Source: Pseudomonas sp. R28(2017) (GTDB taxonomy: Bacteria > Pseudomonadota > Gammaproteobacteria > Pseudomonadales > Pseudomonadaceae). Taken from it: DNA of 64,000 nt. Below the pieces are notes generated by a model. That model was given only the letters and a program-made list of their open reading frames with translations, was not told the origin of the DNA and ran no database searches. The stretch lies in the NCBI RefSeq assembly GCF_002112505.1, contig NZ_NEHW01000017.1, forward strand, positions 53,979 through 117,978, written 5' to 3'. A program made the translations under genes and the position numbers. Positions 37,316 through 44,989 of the stretch are shown one piece after another. Position 1 is the first letter of the stretch; each line of letters starts with the position of its first letter.

Positions 37316-37530
37316 GTCACTAACTCCTGTCGGAATGTGGTCGGTTCCCTGAAGTAATCAGGAATACGTCTGCAAGCTTTTTCTGCTGTGCGGCACGATA
37401 CGACCATTCCGGATCCCTGGTAATGGCGAGTATAGATGTGTTGAACAAGCGAGCCGGTATTGTAGAAATTTCCTACAAGGCAGCCATTACAGGCATCGTC
37501 GAAGGCGAAGATGCCTGTAATGGCGGAGGG

Positions 37531-37773
37531 TCAGGCGCAGGGTGTGTGCGGTTTGACGATACGTTGGGTCGAGGCGGGGTTGTTGCTCAAGGCCTGGCCT
37601 ACCCGCGTCGGCCGGGCCAGCAACTGGCCACCGCAGTTCGGGCAGCGCCCCTGCAAGCGGGTGTCGGCGCAATGGCGGCAGAAGGTACATTCGAACGAAC
37701 AGATCATGGCCTCAGGGCTATCGCCCGGCAGATCGGTATCACAGCATTCACAATTGGGGCGCAGCTCCAGCAT
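37531..37773 (-). CDS. DUF1272 cysteine-rich putative zinc-binding protein
   Basis: The 80-residue cytoplasmic protein is of the DUF1272 family. The first 50 residues hold eight cysteines in close pairs (CECC, CSFECTFCRHC, CPNC), consistent with binding one or two zinc ions. The molecular function is unknown. It lies 60 bp behind cobM on the same strand and could be transcribed from the cobalamin operon. The start is preceded by GAGGG. Confidence 0.82.
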   Translation of the reverse strand: MLELRPNCECCDTDLPGDSPEAMICSFECTFCRHCADTRLQGRCPNCGGQLLARPTRVGQALSNNPASTQRIVKPHTPCA

Positions 37774-37833
37774 GGTATCCCTCCGGTCTGGTGGAATGCG
37801 CAGTCTGCTCCGCCCTTCGTCGCCTTGGCAATG

Positions 37834-38586
37834 CTAGTCGGCGGGGCGGTACAGGTGGGCATGGCCGGCGCGGTACAGCGCCGACTCGGCGAACGGTGCA
37901 TCGCCGAGCACATGGCCGACGAGGATCAGGGCGGTGCGCCGGAAGCCCTTGCTGGCAACCTGTTCGACGATATCGGCCAGCGTGCCGCGCACCCAGTCCT
38001 GGTCTGGCCAGGTGGCGCGATGAACCACCGCAACCGGGCAGCCGGGGCCATAGTGGGGCAGCAATTCTGCGACGATGCGCGGCAGGTGCTTGACCCCGAG
38101 ATGAATGGCCAGGGTGCTGCCATGCCGGGCCAGGTCGCCGAGTTGTTCGCCTGCGGGCATGGGTGAGCTGTCGCCGTAGCGGGTGAGGATGACCGTCTGC
38201 GCCACTTGCGGCAGGGTCAGCTCACAGCCCAGCAGCGCCGCGCTGGCGGCGGTGGCCGTGACCCCGGGGATGATCTGGTAATCGATGCCCAGTTCGCGCA
38301 GGTGGCGGATCTGCTCGCCGATGGCGCCGTACAGGCTGGGGTCGCCACTGTGCACACGGGCCACGTCCAGGCCCTTGGCATGTGCGGCGCGGATGGCGTC
38401 GATGATCTGCTCAAGGTGCAGTTCGGCACTGTTGATGACGGTCTCGGCCTGGTGGCCTTCGAGCACCGCTGCGGGTACCAGGGAGCCTGCGTAGATGATC
38501 ACCGGGCACTGGTGGATCAGGCGCTGGCCCTTGACCGTGATCAGTTCCGGGTCGCCGGGGCCGGCGCCGATGAAGTAGACCGTCAT
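37834..38586 (-). CDS. cobM: Precorrin-4 C11-methyltransferase
   Basis: This 250-residue SAM-dependent tetrapyrrole methylase of the aerobic cobalamin pathway methylates precorrin-4 at C11 to give precorrin-5. Typical stretches are the N-terminal VYFIGAGPGDPELITVKG SAM-binding loop, YAGSLVP, HSGDPSLYGAIGEQ and PGVTATAASAALLGCELTLPQ. It is the last cob gene of cbtB-cbtA-cobE-cobM, 30 bp after cobE. Confidence 0.95.
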   Translation of the reverse strand: MTVYFIGAGPGDPELITVKGQRLIHQCPVIIYAGSLVPAAVLEGHQAETVINSAELHLEQIIDAIRAAHAKGLDVARVHSGDPSLYGAIGEQIRHLRELGIDYQIIPGVTATAASAALLGCELTLPQVAQTVILTRYGDSSPMPAGEQLGDLARHGSTLAIHLGVKHLPRIVAELLPHYGPGCPVAVVHRATWPDQDWVRGTLADIVEQVASKGFRRTALILVGHVLGDAPFAESALYRAGHAHLYRPAD

Positions 38587-38616
38587 GGTAAATCCTTGAA
38601 TTGATGAAAGAGGCGA

Positions 38617-39027
38617 TTATCTGCCGCAGGCCAGCGCCAGGGTAGCGGGGCCGAGCACCTGCCGGGCCACCTTGAGGGTGACGCTTGCGTGGCTGAGGCT
38701 GGCCAGGGCCAGTGCCGTGCTCTCGGCCACGCCCCAGCAGCCGCTGTGGGCGTAGGCGACTGCGGAGCGGTGGCTGAGTTGTGGCGCGAACGCCTGCAGT
38801 TGCTCGGCATCGAAAACCACCAACGGCAGGGCGTGACGTGCCGCGAGTTGTTGCAGGCCTGGTTCATCGGCTTTGCCGGCGATGCTGGCAATGCCGCGAA
38901 GTGCTGTGGCACTCAGGCCATGACGCTCCAGCACTTCATGCAGCAGGCTATCGAGGACCGCCACCGGGCAGCTGCGGCGGCAACCGAAGCCGGCATACAG
39001 CGCCGGCATTGGCGGGGCGATGGCCAT
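38617..39027 (-). CDS. cobE: CobE (CbiG C-terminal-like cobalamin biosynthesis protein)
   Basis: The 136-residue protein matches the CobE/CbiG C-terminal domain, seen in LYAGFGCRRSCPVAVLDSLL, GIASIAGKADEPGLQQLA and SVAYAHSGCWGVAE-like stretches near the end. CobE is needed in the aerobic cobalamin pathway, probably helping precorrin-5/6 steps. Its ATG overlaps the cbtA stop codon (TGATG), so translation is coupled. A second ATG lies 18 bp further in. Many other open frames cover this segment, but only this one has family features. Confidence 0.88.
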   Translation of the reverse strand: MAIAPPMPALYAGFGCRRSCPVAVLDSLLHEVLERHGLSATALRGIASIAGKADEPGLQQLAARHALPLVVFDAEQLQAFAPQLSHRSAVAYAHSGCWGVAESTALALASLSHASVTLKVARQVLGPATLALACGR

Positions 39028-39719
39028 CAGGCGTGGCTGGAGCGGCGATACAGCCAGGCGCTGAGCAGGCCCAAAGCCACCCAGAACGCCGCGTTGGTCA
39101 GCCAGGATGCGATCATGAACTGAGTCTCCAGGGCTTGCGGGGCCAGGCTTTCGTGGACCTCCGGCTGCGGTGCGCCGATCACGTGGGGCACCACCAGCAA
39201 CACCGCGCCCAGCGCCTTGAGCAACCCGTGGCGTGCGAACACCAGCAGCGCCAGGCCCAGTGCGGTCGCCGCTGCGGTGCCGATCCACCAGCTCTGACGC
39301 TGACCGAGGTCGGCGGCGGCGGTACCTGGCAGCTCTGGCGGCAAGCCCAGAGTTGGCGCCAGGCAGAACACGGCGAAGCCGGCCAGCCCCCACAGTGCGC
39401 CGGTGCTGGTACGGCCCGGTTCACGCAGGCTGTACAGGGCGGCGAGGATCAGGGCGAAGCCGACGGCGACCACCAGGTTGCCGCCGGTGGTCGACAGGAT
39501 GCGCTGCCAGCCATCTTCCGGCGACCAGGCTTCTTCGCTGTGGGTATGGCCAGCCCCGGCCTCTTCGCCGTGGCTGTGGTGTTCGGCAGCGGGGGCGGCC
39601 GATTCATAGGTTTCCGCCTGGAGGATCAGCGGTGCGACCCAGAAGCTTTGCAGCAGGGTCAGCAACAGGGCGGCGAGCAGGCCGCTGAACCCGGCAGTGC
39701 GGGCAATGCGCTTGATCAT
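39027..39719 (-). CDS. cbtA: Cobalt transporter subunit CbtA
   Basis: The 230-residue inner-membrane protein of the CbtA family has about five to six helices. A His/Glu-rich periplasmic loop (HHSHGEE, GHTHSEE) lies after the first helix and could capture Co2+. The function is inferred in the literature from B12-riboswitch linkage. It follows cbtB by 7 bp and overlaps cobE, so the four genes form one coupled operon behind the cobalamin riboswitch. Confidence 0.92.
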   Translation of the reverse strand: MIKRIARTAGFSGLLAALLLTLLQSFWVAPLILQAETYESAAPAAEHHSHGEEAGAGHTHSEEAWSPEDGWQRILSTTGGNLVVAVGFALILAALYSLREPGRTSTGALWGLAGFAVFCLAPTLGLPPELPGTAAADLGQRQSWWIGTAAATALGLALLVFARHGLLKALGAVLLVVPHVIGAPQPEVHESLAPQALETQFMIASWLTNAAFWVALGLLSAWLYRRSSHA

Positions 39720-39726
39720 GGCGGCC

Positions 39727-39912
39727 TCAGTGGCAGGGGAAGGCGGCGCTGTGGCGGGTGTCGTGCGCGGCGTTGTGCACGGCCTCGATGTGCGAGAAGC
39801 CGGCAAAGTAGACCAGGCACAGGCCGAGCAGGCTGGCGCCGACGGCGATGACCATGCGCTGGCTGAGGGTGACGGGAGTGGCGATGCTGTGTTTGGCGCT
39901 GGTGACGGGCAT
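39727..39912 (-). CDS. cbtB: Cobalt transporter subunit CbtB
   Basis: This 61-residue single-helix protein (VIAVGASLLGLCLVYFAGF, about 22-40) has the CbtB-type His-containing tail SHIEAVHNAAHDTRHSAAF. CbtB accompanies CbtA in B12-regulated cobalt uptake. It is the first gene after the riboswitch. Confidence 0.9.
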   Translation of the reverse strand: MPVTSAKHSIATPVTLSQRMVIAVGASLLGLCLVYFAGFSHIEAVHNAAHDTRHSAAFPCH

Positions 39913-40024
39913 GACGCGATCCTCTGCTTTGCTTTTGTTAAAAGACAATGGGGCAACGGACAAGCGCGGCAGCCCCGGGTGCGAGGCGCCCGAGGGAATG
40001 CGACAGCGCCCGCCCACCGCGGGG

Positions 40025-40225
40025 TGTTCATGGACGCCAGGCCGGTCTCCGGGCTTGCGAGGAGGAGCAGGGCTCCTTGAAAAGCATCACCTTCCCATGC
40101 CGGACTGCGTGGCACAGTGGTCTGGACGCTTCGCTCGCTTACCGTTGCGGGGGCAGCACCGGATTTGCCCGGCCCTGGCGAGGGCCTGCGACGCACCGAT
40201 TTCCCGTTTCACCCCCAAAGGGGGC
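40025..40225 (-). ncRNA. Cobalamin riboswitch upstream of cbtB
   Basis: On the - strand, in order from the 5' end, the conserved blocks are GGTGAAACGGGAAATCGGTG (about 40194-40213), the GCCACTG-type block CCACTGTGCC, GGGAAGG near 40093-40099, and the B12 box AAGCCCGGAGACCGGCCTGG (about 40038-40057). These are the standard cobalamin aptamer elements. The 3' side lies about 110 bp before cbtB, leaving room for an expression platform. It should shut off cobalt import and cobE-cobM when B12 is plentiful. Together with the two divergent leaders it fills the 466-bp gap. Boundaries are approximate. Confidence 0.9.
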
Positions 40226-40378
40226 ACCTGACGCAAGGCGTAAGGAGAGCACGCGGCGCGAGTGGCGTCAAATGCAATGCACCCACGCCAAGCGTCCCTC
40301 ACCCCGAAGGGTGATGGTCTGCACCCCGGCCCCATGCAAGAATCCCAACCATAACAACCCCGGCATGGGACCACGACA

Positions 40379-41227
40379 ATGAGCAAAGACCGGCTGAAAT
40401 CGCCCGACTGGTACGCGCAGATGGCCCGCGTCGTCGACGCCCAGGGTTCGCCGGGCTTCGTCGAGGCGCTGTTCGCCGCGCTCAAGCTGATTGCACCGTG
40501 CCAGGCCATTACCGTGTTCCTCTACCCGCGCAAAGGCCTGCCCTCGGCACTGTTCGAAAAGGACGAGGAAGGCCCCTGGCTGCCGGAAGGCAACATCCAG
40601 AAGTACCTCGAAGGCTACTACCTGCTGTGCCCGTTCTACCGTGCCTGCATGGATGGCATCGCCCCCGGTTGCTACCGCCTCAGCGACGTCGCCCCCGACC
40701 ACTTCAAGCGCAGCGAGTACTACCTGGCGTTCTACCAGCACGCCCACCTGGAAGACGAGCTCAACTTCATCGTGCCGCTCGACGAGCACCTGACCATCGC
40801 CGTGGCCCTGGCCAGCACCCGCCGCCTCGACCGGCAACAGGTCAATGACCTCAAGTGCGTGGCCCCGTGGGTCGTGGCCACGGTGCGGCGGCAGTGGAGC
40901 CACCTCGATGTCGACGCTCTCGGCGGGCGCTTCGAAAGCGCCTTGGGCCGGCAGATCAACGCTGCGCTGAACAACTTCGGCTCCTCCTTGCTCACCGAGC
41001 GCGAGTGCCGCATCGCCCAGTACCTGCTGCGTGGCCACTCGACCCGGTCCCTGGCCGAGCGCCTGGGCATCAGCGAGGACACGGTCAAGACCCACCGCAA
41101 GAACCTCTACACCAAGCTCGATATCGCCAAGCAGTCCGAACTGTTTTCGCTGTTCATCGACTCGTTGGCCCAGGCCCAGGAAGGCCTGAGCAAGGACCCG
41201 CTGGAAAGCTACCTGCGAAGGCGCTGA
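40379..41227 (+). CDS. LuxR-family transcriptional regulator (HTH C-terminal)
   Basis: The 282-residue regulator has a roughly 200-residue N-terminal domain of no named family, with FYPRK-like, GYYLLCPFYRACMDG and FIVPLDEHLTIAVAL stretches suggesting a GAF/autoinducer-like sensor fold. The C-terminal LuxR HTH is LTERECRIAQYLLRGHSTRS followed by LGISEDTVKTHRKNLYTKL. It has no receiver Asp and no LuxI partner nearby. It sits 86 bp upstream of and co-directional with an omega-transaminase gene, so sensing an amine or amino acid and activating that gene is likely. Confidence 0.87.
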   Translation: MSKDRLKSPDWYAQMARVVDAQGSPGFVEALFAALKLIAPCQAITVFLYPRKGLPSALFEKDEEGPWLPEGNIQKYLEGYYLLCPFYRACMDGIAPGCYRLSDVAPDHFKRSEYYLAFYQHAHLEDELNFIVPLDEHLTIAVALASTRRLDRQQVNDLKCVAPWVVATVRRQWSHLDVDALGGRFESALGRQINAALNNFGSSLLTERECRIAQYLLRGHSTRSLAERLGISEDTVKTHRKNLYTKLDIAKQSELFSLFIDSLAQAQEGLSKDPLESYLRRR

Positions 41228-41313
41228 GCGCGCCGTTTCACCCCAACCCGATTTTTACTGTCAGCGGTCTGGCAGGGCCAACTGCACGCCGCGTTTTACC
41301 CTGGAGAACAACA

Positions 41314-42708
41314 ATGAACGCACCGTTCCAAGCCAAGCTGCAAACCCAGCGTGATACCCGTGACTACCAGGCGGGCGACGCCGCGCACCACATCCACGCC
41401 TTCCTCGACCAGAAGGCGCTGAACGCCGAAGGCCCTCGGGTGATGGTCGGTGGCGAGCGCCTGCACCTGTGGGACAGCGACGGCAAGCGCTACCTGGACG
41501 GCATGTCGGGCCTGTGGTGCACCCAGCTCGGCTACGGCCGCAAGGACCTGACCGCCGCCGCCGCCGCGCAGATGGATCAGCTGGCCTACTACAACATGTT
41601 CTTCCACACCACCCACCCGGCGGTGATCGAACTGTCCGAGCTGCTGTTCAGCCTGCTGCCGGGCCACTACAGCCACGCCATCTACACCAACTCCGGCTCC
41701 GAGGCCAACGAGGTGCTGATCCGCACCGTGCGCCGCTACTGGCAGGTGGTCGGCCAGCCGACCAAGAAGATCATGATCGGCCGCTGGAACGGTTACCACG
41801 GCTCGACCCTGGCCGCCACCGCGCTGGGCGGTATGAAATTCATGCATGAGATGGGCGGGATGATCCCGGATGTCGCGCACATCGACGAGCCCTACTGGTA
41901 CGCCGCCGGCGGTGAGCTGACCCCGGCCGAGTTCGGCCGCCGCTGCGCCCTGCAGCTGGAAGAAAAGATCCTCGAACTGGGTGCCGAGAACGTCGCCGGT
42001 TTCATCGCCGAGCCGTTCCAGGGCGCCGGCGGCATGATCTTCCCGCCGGAAAGCTACTGGCCGGAAATCCAGCGCATCTGCCGCCAGTACGACGTGCTGC
42101 TGTGTGCCGATGAAGTGATCGGTGGCTTTGGTCGCACTGGCGAGTGGTTCGCCCACGAGTACTTCGGCTTCGAACCGGACACCCTGTCGATCGCCAAGGG
42201 GCTGACGTCGGGTTACGTGCCGATGGGTGGCCTGGTACTGAGCAAGCGCATTGCCGAAGCACTGGTGGAGCGCGGCGGGGTGTTCGCCCACGGCCTGACC
42301 TATTCCGGGCACCCGGTGGCGGCGGCGGTGGCGATCGCCAACCTCAAGGCGCTGCGCGATGAAGGCATCGTGCGCCAGGTGAAGGAAGACACCGGGCCGT
42401 ACCTGCAGCGCATCCTGCGCGAGGTGTTTGCCAACCACCCGCTGATTGGCCAGGTGCAAGGTGCCGGCCTGGTGGCGGCGCTGCAGTTCGCCGAGGACAA
42501 GGGCAGCCGCAAGCGCTATGCCAATGAAAACGACCTGGCCTGGCAGTGCCGTACGTATGGCTTCGAGGAAGGGGTGATCATTCGTTCGACCCTGGGGCGG
42601 ATGATCATGGCGCCGGCCCTGGTGGCCAACCACAGCGAGCTGGATGAGCTGGTGGAGAAGACCCGGATTGCGGTGGACCGCACGGCGCGGGGCCTGGGCA
42701 TTCTCTGA
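41314..42708 (+). CDS. Class III omega-aminotransferase (SpuC-like polyamine/amine:pyruvate transaminase)
   Basis: This 464-residue PLP enzyme of fold type I, class III, has YTNSGSEANEVLIRTVRRYW, the NGYHGSTLAATALGG motif, FIAEPFQGAGGM, LLCADEVIGGFGRTG and the PLP lysine K295 in SIAKGLTSGY. It closely resembles Pseudomonas SpuC and related pyruvate-dependent transaminases acting on putrescine, cadaverine or other primary amines. GGAG lies 9 nt before the ATG. The LuxR-type gene upstream is the likely regulator. Paralogues are common in this genus, so the substrate is not fixed by sequence. Confidence 0.88.
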   Translation: MNAPFQAKLQTQRDTRDYQAGDAAHHIHAFLDQKALNAEGPRVMVGGERLHLWDSDGKRYLDGMSGLWCTQLGYGRKDLTAAAAAQMDQLAYYNMFFHTTHPAVIELSELLFSLLPGHYSHAIYTNSGSEANEVLIRTVRRYWQVVGQPTKKIMIGRWNGYHGSTLAATALGGMKFMHEMGGMIPDVAHIDEPYWYAAGGELTPAEFGRRCALQLEEKILELGAENVAGFIAEPFQGAGGMIFPPESYWPEIQRICRQYDVLLCADEVIGGFGRTGEWFAHEYFGFEPDTLSIAKGLTSGYVPMGGLVLSKRIAEALVERGGVFAHGLTYSGHPVAAAVAIANLKALRDEGIVRQVKEDTGPYLQRILREVFANHPLIGQVQGAGLVAALQFAEDKGSRKRYANENDLAWQCRTYGFEEGVIIRSTLGRMIMAPALVANHSELDELVEKTRIAVDRTARGLGIL

Positions 42709-42732
42709 GTGTTGAAAGCGGGGCCGCCTTGC

Positions 42733-42764
42733 GGCCCTTTCGCGGGCTTGCCCGCGAAAGGGCC
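42733..42764. terminator. Bidirectional hairpin between the transaminase and rlhA genes (REP-like)
   Basis: A perfect 15-bp stem, GGCCCTTTCGCGGGC (42733-42747) with GCCCGCGAAAGGGCC (42750-42764), has a 2-nt spacer and sits between two convergent stop codons. The core is REP sequence. No T-tract follows, so termination is inferred from position. Confidence 0.6.
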
Positions 42765-42779
42765 CTTACAGGCTGACGA

Positions 42780-44780
42780 TCAGTGCGGCCCGCGGGGAAT
42801 GGTCTTGAGCAGGTCTTCCGGGCTGATGTGGCCAACCACCTGAGCCACCGCGCTGCCCGGCGTCGGCAGGTCGATGATGTGGTTCTTCATCTTGCCGATC
42901 ACATGCATCTCGCACGGCTTGCAGTCGAACTTCAGGGTCAGCACTTCATCGCCCTGGATCAGCTGCATCGGCGCCACCTTGGTGCGCACGCCGGTCACAC
43001 CCTTGGCCTGCTTGGGGCACAGGTTGAACGAGAAGCGCAGGCAGTGCTTGGTGATCATCACCGGCACTTCGCCGTGCTCCTCGTGGGCCTCGTACGCCGC
43101 GTCGATCAGCTGCACGCCATGGCGGTGGTAGAAGTCGCGGGCCTTCTGGTTGTAGACGTTGGCCAAAAACGACAGGTGCGACTCCGGGTACACCGGGGGT
43201 GGCGTGGTCTCGGCCTTGCGCCCGCCACGTGGGTGCGCCTGCACACGGGCCTCGGTCAGCGCCTCGATGGCTTCACGGCGCAGGGCCTTGAGCTGCGAGT
43301 TGGGGATGAAGAACGCCTGCGGTGCATCCAGTTCGATGCGGTTGGCGTGGTACATCGTGGTGCCCAGCTGGCCGAGCAGGTCGTGCAACTGGTCCAGGGC
43401 CTGCTGTGGCTTGTTGGCAGCGCCGAACGGGCCGTCCAGGGCCACCTGCACGCTAACGCCTTCCTCACTGCTGACGGTCAGCATCAGGCGCTGCTCGCGC
43501 AGCACCGCATGCCACTCCACGCCAACCCGGCGCTCGGCCGAGGTGCGCAGCAAGGCCTGCTGCCAGTTGTGGTCGAGGTTGCGCGACAGCGGGTGGTTGG
43601 GCCGCAACTTGTGCAGGCCTTCCGGCATCTCGTTGGGTTCGACGCGGTAGCGGTAACGCTTCTGGCCGTCTTCCTCGAACTCGCCACGCGGCTCGGCGAT
43701 GTTGGCGCGGAAACCCACCACCTCACGCTTGACCAGCACGTTGAGGCCGTCGCCGTTGGTCAGCGGCACCTCGGTGACCACCTGCAGGTCACGCTTGCCG
43801 ACCTTTTCCACCACGCCGACCGCCAGGCCAGTGAAGGTCGGCGAGTCGAAGGCGCCGATGTCGACCTTGCGGTCGGTGACGAAGTAGTCGGTGCTGCCAC
43901 GGTGGAAGGTCTTGTCCGGGTCGGGCAGGAAGAAATGCTCGGTACGGCCGCTGGAGGCGCGGGCCAGTTCCGGGCGGCCTTTGAGGATGGCGTCGAGTTC
44001 CTTGCGGTAGTGGGCGGTGATGTTCTTCACATAGCCCATGTCCTTGTAGCGGCCCTCGATCTTGAACGAGCGCACGCCGGCATCGACCAGGTCGGCCAGG
44101 TTGGCGGTCTGGTTGTTGTCCTTCATCGACAGCAGGTGCTTCTCGAACGCCACCACACGGCCCTGGTCGTCCTTCAGGGTGTACGGCAGACGGCAGGCCT
44201 GGGAGCAGTCACCGCGGTTGGCGCTGCGCCCGGTCTGGGCGTGGGAGATGTTGCACTGGCCGGAGAAGGCCACGCACAGCGCACCGTGGATGAAGAACTC
44301 GATGGCCGCGTCGGTTTCGCTGGCGATGGCGCGAATCTGCTGCAGGTTCAGCTCGCGGGCCAGTACCAGCTGGGAGAAACCGGCCTGGTCGAGGAACTTG
44401 GCCCGCTCCAGGGTGCGGATGTCGGTCTGGGTGCTGGCATGCAGCTCGATCGGCGGGATATCCAGCTCCATCACCCCCAGGTCCTGCACGATCAGCGCAT
44501 CGACGCCGGCGTCGTAGAGCTGGTGGATCAGCTTGCGCGCCGGCTCCAGCTCGTTGTCGTGGAGGATGGTGTTGATGGTGGTGAACACGCGTGCATGGTA
44601 GCGGTGGGCGAACTCGACCAGTTCGGCGATATCGCTGACGTCGTTGCAGGCGTTGTGGCGCGCGCCGAAGCTCGGGCCGCCGATGTAGATGGCATCAGCG
44701 CCGTGCAGGATCGCCTCGCGGGCGATCGCCACGTCACGGGCAGGGCTGAGCAGTTCCAGGTGATTCTTTGGAAGGGACAT
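42780..44780 (-). CDS. rlhA: 23S rRNA C2501 hydroxylase RlhA (U32 peptidase family)
   Basis: The 666-residue protein is highly similar to E. coli RlhA (YdcP), which is required for 5-hydroxycytidine at 23S rRNA position 2501. Shared stretches include ELLSPARDVAIAREAILHGAD, ELHASTQTDIRT, GALCVAFSGQCNISHAQTGR, SANRGDCSQACRLPYTLKDD and, near the end, MITKHCLRFSFNLCPKQAKG. The cysteines in GQC, GDCSQAC, KHC and FNLC are the probable Fe-S/metal ligands. The ATG at 44780 was preferred to an upstream GTG (44804); neither has a clear ribosome site. Confidence 0.93.
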   Translation of the reverse strand: MSLPKNHLELLSPARDVAIAREAILHGADAIYIGGPSFGARHNACNDVSDIAELVEFAHRYHARVFTTINTILHDNELEPARKLIHQLYDAGVDALIVQDLGVMELDIPPIELHASTQTDIRTLERAKFLDQAGFSQLVLARELNLQQIRAIASETDAAIEFFIHGALCVAFSGQCNISHAQTGRSANRGDCSQACRLPYTLKDDQGRVVAFEKHLLSMKDNNQTANLADLVDAGVRSFKIEGRYKDMGYVKNITAHYRKELDAILKGRPELARASSGRTEHFFLPDPDKTFHRGSTDYFVTDRKVDIGAFDSPTFTGLAVGVVEKVGKRDLQVVTEVPLTNGDGLNVLVKREVVGFRANIAEPRGEFEEDGQKRYRYRVEPNEMPEGLHKLRPNHPLSRNLDHNWQQALLRTSAERRVGVEWHAVLREQRLMLTVSSEEGVSVQVALDGPFGAANKPQQALDQLHDLLGQLGTTMYHANRIELDAPQAFFIPNSQLKALRREAIEALTEARVQAHPRGGRKAETTPPPVYPESHLSFLANVYNQKARDFYHRHGVQLIDAAYEAHEEHGEVPVMITKHCLRFSFNLCPKQAKGVTGVRTKVAPMQLIQGDEVLTLKFDCKPCEMHVIGKMKNHIIDLPTPGSAVAQVVGHISPEDLLKTIPRGPH

Positions 44781-44877
44781 GTCGTTATAGGTTCGGGCTG
44801 TCACGGTTTAGGGCGGCATTGTAGCGGTGAAATGCCTGGCTGGCACCTTCGAGTGCCGAGAGGTGTGTTGGCTGTAC

Positions 44878-44971
44878 CGGCCCATTCGCGGGCTTGCCCG
44901 CTCCTACAGGATTTCCTCAGGCCTTGAGCCTGTGCAGTACCTGTGGGAGCGGGCAAGCCCGCGAAGGGCTG
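44878..44971. repeat. REP pair between rlhA and the TonB receptor gene
   Basis: TTCGCGGGCTTGCCCGCTCC and GGGAGCGGGCAAGCCCGCG are opposed REP elements about 45 bp apart. They lie downstream of the TonB receptor gene, where they may protect or end its mRNA. Confidence 0.85.
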
Positions 44972-44989
44972 CAAAGCAGCCCCAAAGGC

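Noticed and set aside
42783..44927. A 714-codon + strand frame opposite rlhA
   Set aside because: RlhA similarity on the - strand is extensive. The + strand product has no recognisable domain.
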